A DNA stretch of 12,512 bases, taken from Alphaproteobacteria bacterium UBA2966. GTDB lineage: Bacteria; Pseudomonadota; Alphaproteobacteria; UBA2966. This document shows, piece after piece, positions 6,624-12,512 of this stretch. Under the pieces are notes generated by a model. It was not told the DNA's origin. It saw nothing but the letters and a program-made list of their open reading frames with translations, and searched no databases. How positions within the stretch are numbered: the first letter of the stretch is position 1; every line of letters begins with the position of its first letter. The stretch covers positions 75,747-88,258 of the forward strand of contig DEBC01000117.1 in the NCBI GenBank assembly GCA_002348365.1. Reading direction: 5' to 3'. A program made the translations under genes and the position numbers.

Positions 6624-7538
6624 TCAGTCGTAGACCAACATGATTGCCGGTAGTGTCACGGTCGCCGCCAAGGTCGCGATCGTCGTCAGGTTCGACATCA
6701 ATGTCGCATCGCCACCCAGTTGACTGGCCGCGCTATGCGAGGGGGGTGACGGCGGCAATGCTGCGAAAAGAAGTGCAACTTTCGCCGTGAGCCCTCCCAC
6801 ACCGAATGCCGAACAAGCCACGAGCATGAAAACCGGCATCACAACGAGCTTCAAAACGCTGGTCGCGATGATCGGCTTTATCGACTTGCCGAGCGCCGAT
6901 ACATCAAGGCCCGCCCCGACACACAACAGACCGATCGGCAGGGCGGCACGGCCTAGGAATCCGACGACGGGTTCGCTGAGTGACGGCAGGCCGACGTCCG
7001 TCATGTTGAGAATGATACCGGCGAAACTCGCGAGGATCAGAGGATTACGCAGGAGCGATGTGAACAGGATGCCAAGGCTCGGTGTATCCCGGCCGGCCTG
7101 GCGTGCCAGGGCAACGACTGACAACGCCTCTCCGAGCGGCACCATGACGGCGATTACCACAGCCGCCAGGGTTTCGCCGGCTGTACCGAACAATGCCGCC
7201 GCCGCGGCGACGCCTACGTAGGCGTTGAATCGCAGTGATCCCTGAAATACCGAGGCGAAAGCGGGCCCGTCGGACACCAGTTTCCAGCCGATCACCATGA
7301 CCGCCAGGGCCATCACCATCACGCTGGCTGCTACTGCTGCGATCAGGGGGGTGACCTCGAATCCCGACAGGTCGGCGGTGGCCAGTCCGCCAAGCAGAAG
7401 GGCTGGGAACAATACGAAATGGACGAGGCGCTCGGCAGCCGTCCAGAACTCTCCCTGCGGAAAGCTGCCACGCCTGAAGGCCCAGCCGAGAGCGATCAGC
7501 AGGAATATCGGGGCGAGGGAAAGAGCGAGTTCGAACAT
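6624..7538 (-). CDS. AEC-family (auxin efflux carrier-like) permease
   Basis: This 304-residue integral inner-membrane protein has about ten hydrophobic segments, for example around residues 1-21, 38-55, 62-87, 104-118, 123-144, 156-179, 194-213, 222-245, 250-262 and 284-302. The order of segments, RNPLILASFAGIILN (164-178), LPIGLLCVGAGLD (200-212) and QLGGDATLMSN (273-283) are typical of AEC carriers. This family includes malonate (MdcF) and malate permeases as well as plant PIN-like proteins. In the last part, the usual small/aromatic P-T-A-x-x-A-Y pattern reads PPSPPSHSAAS (262-272), which is unusual. The gene starts 39 nt after the ruvX stop with no clear ribosome-binding site and is followed after 105 nt by the mmgE-like gene. 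I infer that it transports the substrate or product of the downstream enzymes; the direction of transport is not determinable. Confidence 0.85.
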   Translation of the reverse strand: MFELALSLAPIFLLIALGWAFRRGSFPQGEFWTAAERLVHFVLFPALLLGGLATADLSGFEVTPLIAAVAASVMVMALAVMVIGWKLVSDGPAFASVFQGSLRFNAYVGVAAAAALFGTAGETLAAVVIAVMVPLGEALSVVALARQAGRDTPSLGILFTSLLRNPLILASFAGIILNMTDVGLPSLSEPVVGFLGRAALPIGLLCVGAGLDVSALGKSIKPIIATSVLKLVVMPVFMLVACSAFGVGGLTAKVALLFAALPPSPPSHSAASQLGGDATLMSNLTTIATLAATVTLPAIMLVYD

Positions 7539-7577
7539 GGAGCGGACGTAAGAGTTAGAGTTTGTGCTTTCCCTGCA

Positions 7578-8042
7578 TCAGGCGCTGCTCAGGCTGTCGA
7601 GTGCGCCTTGCAGGATGTAGGCGGCGGCCATCTTGTCAACGACTTCGGAACGCCGTTTACGGCTGGCGTCCGCGTCGAGGAGCGTCCGGGTTACCGCGAC
7701 GGTCGACAGGCGCTCATCCCAAAAGGTCATCGGCAGGTCGATTCGTTTTTCGAGGTTCGCAGCGAATTGTCGCACCGACTGGCAGCGCGGGCCTTCGCTG
7801 CCGTCCATGTTGAGGGGCAATCCGAAGACCAGACCTCCAACGCGTTCTTTTTCGATGAGGGCCTTGAGGGTTTCGGCATCTTTGCTGAATTTGCCGCGAC
7901 GCAAGGTTTCCAACGGTGTCGCGATCGTCAGAGTGACGTCTGACAGCGCCAGTCCCAGAGTCTTGGTGCCCAAGTCGATCCCGAGCCAGCGTTGGTTCTG
8001 GCTCAGCGATTCCTTGAGTTCCGTTGGGTTGCGGGCAATCAT
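7578..8042 (-). CDS. ruvX: RuvX/YqgF-family putative Holliday junction resolvase / pre-16S rRNA nuclease
   Basis: RuvX (YqgF) is an RNase H-fold nuclease assigned to pre-16S rRNA 5'-end maturation and, by older homology, to Holliday-junction resolution. The 154-residue product shows the family motifs: LGIDLGTKTLGLALSD (20-35) with the first catalytic Asp (D23), VFGLPLNMDGSEGP (72-85), FWDERLSTV (108-116) with the catalytic Glu (E110), and VDKMAAAYILQ (135-145) with the last acidic residue (D136). The roughly 18-residue extension before the first strand is common in alphaproteobacteria. No other ATG, GTG or TTG lies between the ATG at 8042 and the first motif, so the start is reasonably fixed despite a poor ribosome-binding site. 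It is divergent from gatC across 172 nt, and a permease gene follows 39 nt downstream. Confidence 0.95.
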   Translation of the reverse strand: MIARNPTELKESLSQNQRWLGIDLGTKTLGLALSDVTLTIATPLETLRRGKFSKDAETLKALIEKERVGGLVFGLPLNMDGSEGPRCQSVRQFAANLEKRIDLPMTFWDERLSTVAVTRTLLDADASRKRRSEVVDKMAAAYILQGALDSLSSA

Positions 8043-8214
8043 GACGGGTGATACGGTCCGCCGCGCTCGAACGGGCGGCCCCTTACAGCGTTTCGGAAAC
8101 TAGCGGGAATGGCTCCGGTTAGAGCCTCTGAAAGCATAGGCCCATCACTTCGTTGTCAGGCCACCCGGAGAAGCATCGTTGTCTCATTAATGGCGATCTT
8201 TAAGAAATTGGCAC
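8043..8214. other. Divergent intergenic region between ruvX and gatC
   Basis: This 172-nt gap must hold the start signals for both directions. For ruvX the minus strand has CTGACA (8159-8154) and TATGCT (8138-8133), 15 nt apart. For gatC the plus strand has TTGTCT (8179-8184) with only a poor AT-rich -10 about 16 nt on (near 8201-8207). A small hairpin is formed by GGCTC (8111-8115) and GAGCC (8122-8126) with a 6-nt loop and no T-run after it, so it is not a terminator. No gene is seen here. None of the promoter assignments is strong. Confidence 0.3.
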
Positions 8215-8502
8215 ATGTCGCTCGATAAGGCCACAGTGAGCAGAATTGCCCGCCTGGCGCGCATTCGTGTCGCCGACGAGGATCTTGAACGTCTTGGCAA
8301 TGAACTCTCCAACATCCTGGGGTGGGTGGAGCAGCTCAACGAAGTCAATACGGACGATGTGCCGCCGCTGACCAGCGTTGTAGAGATGCAGATTCCTCAG
8401 CGGCGGGACGCGGTGACCGACGGTGCCTACCGCGACAAGGTTCTCGGAAACGCACCCGAGTCTGAAGAAGGCTTCTTCGTCGTGCCAAAGGTCGTCGAGT
8501 AA
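8215..8502 (+). CDS. gatC: Aspartyl/glutamyl-tRNA(Asn/Gln) amidotransferase subunit C
   Basis: GatC is the small subunit that wraps around GatA and stabilises the GatCAB complex, which converts mischarged Glu-tRNA(Gln) and/or Asp-tRNA(Asn) to Gln-tRNA and Asn-tRNA. The 95-residue product has the standard length and features: VSRIARLARIRVADEDLERLG near the N-terminus, LSNILGWVEQLNEVNTDDVPP in the middle (32-51), and the C-terminal FFVVPKVVE. The ATG at 8215 has only weak complementarity to 16S rRNA (AAGAAA). The gene leads the gatC-gatA-gatB cluster, and its TAA stop is followed directly by the gatA ATG without a gap, which points to coupled translation. Confidence 0.96.
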   Translation: MSLDKATVSRIARLARIRVADEDLERLGNELSNILGWVEQLNEVNTDDVPPLTSVVEMQIPQRRDAVTDGAYRDKVLGNAPESEEGFFVVPKVVE

Positions 8503-9987
8503 ATGGCCGATCTCACGCACTTCACATTGAGTGAGGCGCGAGATGGATTGCGCGCCCGGGACTTCTCCGCGCGTGAGCTTACCGAGGCCCACAACGCGGC
8601 CATCGAGCGTGCCAGGCCGCTCAACGCGATGGCGCTCGAGACCGCCGAGCACGCGCTGTCCATGGCGGATACTGCGGATCAACGCATCGCCAAAGGAGAT
8701 GGCGGCCTGCTTGAAGGTGTCCCCCTCGCGATAAAGGACCTGTTCTGTACCGACGGATTCAGAACGACAGCGGGTTCACACATCCTCGATACCTTCGTCC
8801 CGCCCTACGAATCGACCGTCACCGCCAATCTCTGGCGGGAAGGGGCGGTGATGCTTGGCAAGGCGAATATGGACGAGTTCGCCATGGGCTCATCCAATGA
8901 GACCAGCTATTTCGGGCCGGTCGAGAATCCCTGGCGTCGGCCGGGCGACAACCGGCCCATTGTTCCGGGTGGCAGCAGTGGGGGTTCGGCCTCGATCGTG
9001 GCAGCCCGCGCGGCGCTGGCAGCCACGGGAACGGACACCGGTGGCTCGATCCGACAGCCGGCCTCGTTTACCGGGCTGGTGGGGCTCAAACCTACCTACG
9101 GCCGCTGTTCGCGCTGGGGGATCATCGCCTTCGCCTCTTCGCTCGATCAGGCAGGGCCTCTGACCCGCACCGTCCGTGATGCCGCAATCATGCTGTCGGC
9201 AATGTCCGGACATGATCCGAAGGATTCAACTTCCGCCAATTTGCCGGTGCCCAACTTCGAGGCGGTTCTGGGCGGCGACGTCAAGGGGCTACGCGTGGGT
9301 ATTCCGAGCGAGTACCGAATGGACGGGCTGCCTGCGGAGATCGATGCGCTATGGCAACAGGGTATTCGCTGGCTCGAAGATGCCGGTGCCGAAACCCGGG
9401 AAGTTGACCTGCCGCACACCAAGTACGCACTGCCCGCCTACTACATCGTGGCCCCGGCCGAGGCTTCATCGAATCTCGCGCGCTACGATGGTGTGCGCTA
9501 CGGGCTTCGCGTGGAGGGCGATGATCTCATCGACATGTACGAACGGACCCGGGCGGAGGGATTCGGAGCCGAAGTCCAACGTCGCGTGATGATCGGCACC
9601 TATGTCCTGTCCGCGGGATACTACGATGCCTACTACTTGCAGGCTCAGAAGGTCCGCACGCTCATCGCCCGCGATTTCCAGACCGCGTTCGAGGGCGTGG
9701 ACGTTCTTCTCACCCCCACGGCGCCCAGCGAAGCCTTTGCGACCGGTGACAAGTCGGACGATCCAATCGCCATGTATTTCAATGACGTGTTCACTGTCCC
9801 GGCCAGCATGGCGGGTCTGCCTGGTATCTCAGTACCGGCAGGTCTGTCGCAGGCCGGTTTGCCGCTGGGACTGCAGCTCATCGGCAAGGCTTTTGACGAG
9901 GAAATGGTTCTGCGGGTCGCGGAAGCTCTCGAAGATGCGGCGGAATTCAATGCCGAGCCGGACACCTGGTGGGAGACAAGCACATGA
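8503..9987 (+). CDS. gatA: Glutamyl-tRNA(Gln) amidotransferase subunit A
   Basis: GatA is the glutaminase subunit of GatCAB. It releases ammonia from glutamine, which is channelled to GatB. The 494-residue product is a full-length amidase-signature protein. The Ser-cisSer-Lys triad is visible: K78 in PLAIKDLF, S158 in PGGSSGGSAS, and the nucleophile S182 in DTGGSIRQPASF. A C-terminal GISVPAGLSQAGLPLGLQLI-type stretch is also typical of the family. The ATG immediately follows the gatC stop. The TGA stop overlaps the gatB ATG as ATGA at 9984-9987. Stoichiometric production of the three subunits is therefore likely from one mRNA. Confidence 0.97.
   Translation: MADLTHFTLSEARDGLRARDFSARELTEAHNAAIERARPLNAMALETAEHALSMADTADQRIAKGDGGLLEGVPLAIKDLFCTDGFRTTAGSHILDTFVPPYESTVTANLWREGAVMLGKANMDEFAMGSSNETSYFGPVENPWRRPGDNRPIVPGGSSGGSASIVAARAALAATGTDTGGSIRQPASFTGLVGLKPTYGRCSRWGIIAFASSLDQAGPLTRTVRDAAIMLSAMSGHDPKDSTSANLPVPNFEAVLGGDVKGLRVGIPSEYRMDGLPAEIDALWQQGIRWLEDAGAETREVDLPHTKYALPAYYIVAPAEASSNLARYDGVRYGLRVEGDDLIDMYERTRAEGFGAEVQRRVMIGTYVLSAGYYDAYYLQAQKVRTLIARDFQTAFEGVDVLLTPTAPSEAFATGDKSDDPIAMYFNDVFTVPASMAGLPGISVPAGLSQAGLPLGLQLIGKAFDEEMVLRVAEALEDAAEFNAEPDTWWETST
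9971..9975 (+). promoter_or_regulatory. gatB ribosome-binding site inside the end of gatA
   Basis: GGGAG lies 8 nt before the ATG at 9984, within the last codons of gatA. It decides between the two in-frame starts, since the upstream GTG at 9969 would have to lie before this site. Confidence 0.7.
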
Positions 9988-11426
9988 TCGAAGGAGCCAC
10001 AGGTCGGTGGGAGATCGTGATCGGGCTTGAGGTTCATGCTCAGGTGGTTTCCGAAGCCAAGCTCTTCTCCGGCGCGTCGACCGCGTTCGGCGCAGAACCC
10101 AATGCCCAGGTGAGCTTCGTCGATGCGGCCATGCCGGGCATGCTTCCGGTGATCAATGAGACCTGCGTGGAGCAGGCGGTTCGTACGGGTCTCGGACTGA
10201 ACGCCGAGATCAACCGGCACTCTGTCTTCGACCGCAAGAACTACTTCTATCCCGATTTGCCGCCGAATTATCAGATTTCGCAGTACAAACAGCCGGTCGT
10301 CGGTGAAGGCATGGTGACGGTCGATCTGGAGGACGGCAGCGTCTGCGAAGTTGGCATCGAGCGCCTGCACCTGGAGCAGGATGCCGGCAAAAGCCTCCAT
10401 GACCAGCATCCCGACGCGACGTACGTCGACCTCAACCGGGCCGGAGTCGCACTGATGGAAATCGTCTCGAAGCCAGATCTGCGCAATGCCGATCAAGCGG
10501 GTGCCTATATCCGCAAGCTGCGCGCCATTCTGCGTTACCTCGGGACGTGCGACGGCAACATGGAGCAGGGAAGCCTGCGTTGCGATGTGAACGTGTCGGT
10601 GCGCAAGCCGGGAGAATCGCTGGGGACGCGTTGCGAGATCAAGAACGTGAACTCGGTACGATTTGTGCAGCAGGCCATCGACTATGAAGCACGCCGCCAG
10701 GTCGACATCCTGGAAGAGGGTGGCGAGATCGAGCAGGAGACGCGCCTGTTCGATGCCGAACGCGGAGTCACGCGCTCCATGCGCAGCAAAGAGGAAGCGC
10801 ACGACTATCGCTATTTCCCGGATCCTGACCTGCTTCCGCTGGTCCTGAGCGAGGACTACATCGAGGCCATCCGGGCCGACTTGCCTGAACTTCCCGACCA
10901 GAAGAAGACGCGCTTCGTCGAATCACTCGGTCTCAGCGAATATGACGCCGGCGTTCTGGTTACGGAAAAGGAAGTTGCCGACTTTTTCGAGCGGGTGGCC
11001 GACGGGCGGGACGCCAAGACGGCCTCGAACTGGGTCACCGGCGATCTCTTCGGTCGGCTCAACGACGCCGGTCAAGGCATTGCCGAGTCGCCTGTTTCAC
11101 CCGAGAATCTTGGAGGACTCATTGATCTCATGGCCGATGGCACGCTGTCGGGCCGTCTCGCGAAGGAAGTCTTCGATGAAATGTTCACAAGCGGCCGCCC
11201 GGCTTCCGCGATCGTTGAGGAGCGAGACCTCAAGCAGGTCTCCGATACGGGGGAGATCGAATCCCTGGTGGATACCGTGATCTCCGACAATGCCGACAAG
11301 GTGGAAGAATACAAGGCCGGCAAGGACAAACTTTTTGGCTTCTTCGTCGGCCAGGTGATGAAGGCCTCGCAGGGAAAAGCCAATCCCAAGGTCGTCAACG
11401 ATATCCTCCGGGAAAAACTGGGGTAG
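9984..11426 (+). CDS. gatB: Aspartyl/glutamyl-tRNA(Asn/Gln) amidotransferase subunit B
   Basis: GatB binds the mischarged tRNA, activates its side-chain carboxylate with ATP and transfers ammonia. I place the start at the ATG at 9984, giving 480 residues. It overlaps the gatA stop by 4 nt and has GGGAG at 9971-9975, 8 nt upstream; an in-frame GTG at 9969 would add five residues and lies too near that site. Motifs include IGLEVHAQ (13-20), with the metal-site Glu and His, HLEQDAGKS (129-137), a DLNRAGVALMEIVSKPD stretch (149-165), DVNVSVR (201-207), KNVNSVRF (220-227) and YRYFPDPDL (275-283). The C-terminal third is the helical YqeY-like tRNA-binding domain ending in VGQVMKASQGKANPKVVN and ILREKLG. 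Confidence 0.97.
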   Translation: MIEGATGRWEIVIGLEVHAQVVSEAKLFSGASTAFGAEPNAQVSFVDAAMPGMLPVINETCVEQAVRTGLGLNAEINRHSVFDRKNYFYPDLPPNYQISQYKQPVVGEGMVTVDLEDGSVCEVGIERLHLEQDAGKSLHDQHPDATYVDLNRAGVALMEIVSKPDLRNADQAGAYIRKLRAILRYLGTCDGNMEQGSLRCDVNVSVRKPGESLGTRCEIKNVNSVRFVQQAIDYEARRQVDILEEGGEIEQETRLFDAERGVTRSMRSKEEAHDYRYFPDPDLLPLVLSEDYIEAIRADLPELPDQKKTRFVESLGLSEYDAGVLVTEKEVADFFERVADGRDAKTASNWVTGDLFGRLNDAGQGIAESPVSPENLGGLIDLMADGTLSGRLAKEVFDEMFTSGRPASAIVEERDLKQVSDTGEIESLVDTVISDNADKVEEYKAGKDKLFGFFVGQVMKASQGKANPKVVNDILREKLG

Positions 11427-11467
11427 GCGCTAGCCGTTGCCCACATGAACGGCGCGGGAGAGGGCTA

Positions 11468-12274
11468 TTGACCGATCTCACCGACTATGCCGGCACCCGC
11501 CATGCGCCAGCGGGCAAGGGCGCGCGGATCATCTCCCTGGTACCCAGCATCACCGAACTGCTCTTCGATCTGGACCTAGCAGACAATCTGGTGGGGCGCA
11601 CCCACTACTGCATTCATCCCAAGCCCGCGGTGGATGAAGTGCCGAGTGTCGGCGGTACCAAGAAAGTGGTGCTCGACCGGGTGAAGGATCTCGCGCCCAC
11701 GCATGTCATCGTCAACGTGGACGAGAACACGAAGGAACAGGTCGATGCGATTGCCGGGCTCGGCCCGGCGATCGTCGTCACCCATCCCATTGAGCCCGAA
11801 GACAATCTCTCGCTCTATCGCCTGATCGGAGGACTGTTCGGGCGGAAAAAGCAGGCCGCAGCCCTGGGAAACGCCTTCGAGGATGCCCTGTCCGACCTGC
11901 GGAGGTCGGCCGATCACCTTCCTCAGCACGACGTCCTGTATTTCATCTGGAAGGAACCGTGGATGACGGTGTCTCAGGACACCTACATTTCACGATTTCT
12001 CTCCCTGGCGGGTTGGCACACGCAATGCCATGACCCGGCAAACCGGTACCCCGAAGTCGACATCGCCCGCGAGCTGCTGGCGCGCATGGACCTCGTTCTG
12101 TTTTCCAGCGAACCTTACGCATTTGCTCCGTCTGATATTGACGATTTTCGTGCAGCCTATCCCTGCGGCGATGTGCGGTTGATGCCGATCGACGGCGAGA
12201 TGACGTCCTGGTACGGCAGCCGGGCCATCGAGGGACTGCGATATCTTCGCCAAATCGCGGAATCGGTCGTTTGA
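11468..12274 (+). CDS. BtuF-like helical-backbone metal/cobalamin-binding-fold protein, no signal peptide
   Basis: This 268-residue protein belongs to the periplasmic-binding-protein family of vitamin B12 and iron-siderophore receptors (Peripla_BP_2). Typical stretches are ARIISLVPSITELLFDLDL (19-37), LVGRTHYCIHP (41-51), VPSVGGTKKVVLDRVKDLAP (58-77), THVIVNVDENTKEQV and the C-terminal SWYGSRAIEGLRYLR (247-261). There is no hydrophobic signal sequence. Even the open frame upstream of the start reads Arg-rich residues, so a missed leader is unlikely and the protein is probably cytoplasmic. The start is a TTG at 11468 with a GGGAGAGGG-type ribosome-binding site just before it; no in-frame ATG is available nearby. 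It lies 41 nt after gatB and 18 nt before the GST-like gene. No btuC or btuD permease genes are present in the window. Function is unknown: cofactor binding or a non-transport role is possible. Confidence 0.83.
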   Translation: MTDLTDYAGTRHAPAGKGARIISLVPSITELLFDLDLADNLVGRTHYCIHPKPAVDEVPSVGGTKKVVLDRVKDLAPTHVIVNVDENTKEQVDAIAGLGPAIVVTHPIEPEDNLSLYRLIGGLFGRKKQAAALGNAFEDALSDLRRSADHLPQHDVLYFIWKEPWMTVSQDTYISRFLSLAGWHTQCHDPANRYPEVDIARELLARMDLVLFSSEPYAFAPSDIDDFRAAYPCGDVRLMPIDGEMTSWYGSRAIEGLRYLRQIAESVV

Positions 12275-12280
12275 TGGGCA

Positions 12281-12286
12281 AGGAGG
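12281..12286 (+). promoter_or_regulatory. Perfect ribosome-binding site of the GST-like gene
   Basis: AGGAGG lies 6 nt before the ATG at 12293. It is the strongest Shine-Dalgarno sequence in the window and fixes this start. It suggests a higher translation rate than that of the neighbouring genes. Confidence 0.85.
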
Positions 12287-12292
12287 TTACTT

Positions 12293-12512
12293 ATGGCAAT
12301 TGAGCTCTACTCATGGGCGGCACCCAACGGCCACAAGTTCCACATCATGCTTGAAGAGACGGGTGTTCCCTATAGCGTCCACCCGGTCAATATCCAGGCG
12401 GGTGAACAGTTCGATCCCGAGTTCCTCGAAAACAGTCCCAACAACAAGATTCCCGCGATCGTCGACCCGGAGGGACCTGACGGCCGGCTGATCGCTTTGT
12501 TCGAGACCGGAG
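12293..12512 (+). CDS. Glutathione S-transferase-like protein, N-terminal thioredoxin-fold part (cut by window edge)
   Basis: The first 73 codons are present; the gene runs off the right edge. The start reads MAIELYSWAAPNGHKFHIM with LEETGVPYSVHPVNI after it. Then come PEFLENSPNNKIPAIVDPEG and LFETG, which is the thioredoxin-like N-terminal domain with the cis-Pro loop (NKIPAI) and the glutathione-gamma-glutamyl site (E-T/S-G). The P-N-G-H-K motif and S-P-N-N-K-I-P-A-I-V-D strongly resemble the Nu-class YfcG/YghU disulfide-bond oxidoreductases. In E. coli YfcG the residue two before the Asn is a Thr; here it is Ala (A10, with N12 kept). The gene follows the BtuF-like gene by 18 nt and is likely co-transcribed with it. 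The family is clear; the substrate is not. Confidence 0.9.
   Translation, partial: MAIELYSWAAPNGHKFHIMLEETGVPYSVHPVNIQAGEQFDPEFLENSPNNKIPAIVDPEGPDGRLIALFETG

Noticed and set aside
6705..6755. Possible paired frameshift in the AEC permease
   Set aside because: The alternative frame meets a stop at once, and the aligned length matches the family, so substitutions explain it better.
3345..7538. Mobile element or genomic-island boundaries around the accessory block
   Set aside because: No transposase, integrase, tRNA, direct repeats or inverted-repeat ends were found at the edges.
9645..10802. Large minus-strand open frame opposite gatA/gatB
   Set aside because: It is antisense to strongly conserved GatA and GatB sequences, and its His/Arg-rich translation resembles no protein family.

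Overview
The window is a dense bacterial chromosome segment with high G+C content (about 60 percent by eye, not computed). The gene content and order point to an alphaproteobacterium, perhaps Rhodospirillales-like. The main signs are a pyrB-pyrC-plsY run, ruvX divergent from gatCAB, a dihydroorotase-like PyrC that has lost its metal-binding HxH motif, and the N-terminal extension on RuvX. No rRNA, tRNA, CRISPR array, insertion sequence or phage gene was seen.

Layout. Positions 1-116 (minus) hold the first 38 codons of a MarR-family regulator that runs off the left edge. A long palindrome (144-169) lies over its likely promoter. From 8042 down to 343, eight genes lie in a row on the minus strand. 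In transcription order they are ruvX, an AEC-family permease, an MmgE/PrpD-family protein, two TauD/TfdA-family dioxygenases, pyrB, pyrC and plsY. From 8215 rightwards the plus strand carries gatC-gatA-gatB, then a BtuF-like metal/cobalamin-binding-fold protein with no signal peptide, and the start of a glutathione-S-transferase-like gene cut by the right edge.

Function. The outer parts are housekeeping: pyrimidine synthesis (PyrB with a probably non-catalytic PyrC partner), phospholipid synthesis (PlsY), RuvX, and the amidotransferase that makes Gln-tRNA(Gln) and/or Asn-tRNA(Asn). Between ruvX and pyrB sits a four-gene block (permease, MmgE/PrpD, two 2-oxoglutarate/Fe(II) dioxygenases) that looks like an accessory uptake-and-catabolism module for an unidentified organic acid or similar compound. 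This block is the best candidate for something undescribed.

Regulation. pyrB appears to have its own promoter so close to its ATG that its mRNA may be leaderless. pyrC and the BtuF-like gene use TTG starts with good ribosome-binding sites. gatC/gatA abut and gatA/gatB overlap by 4 nt, so translational coupling is likely. I recognise no convincing intrinsic terminator.
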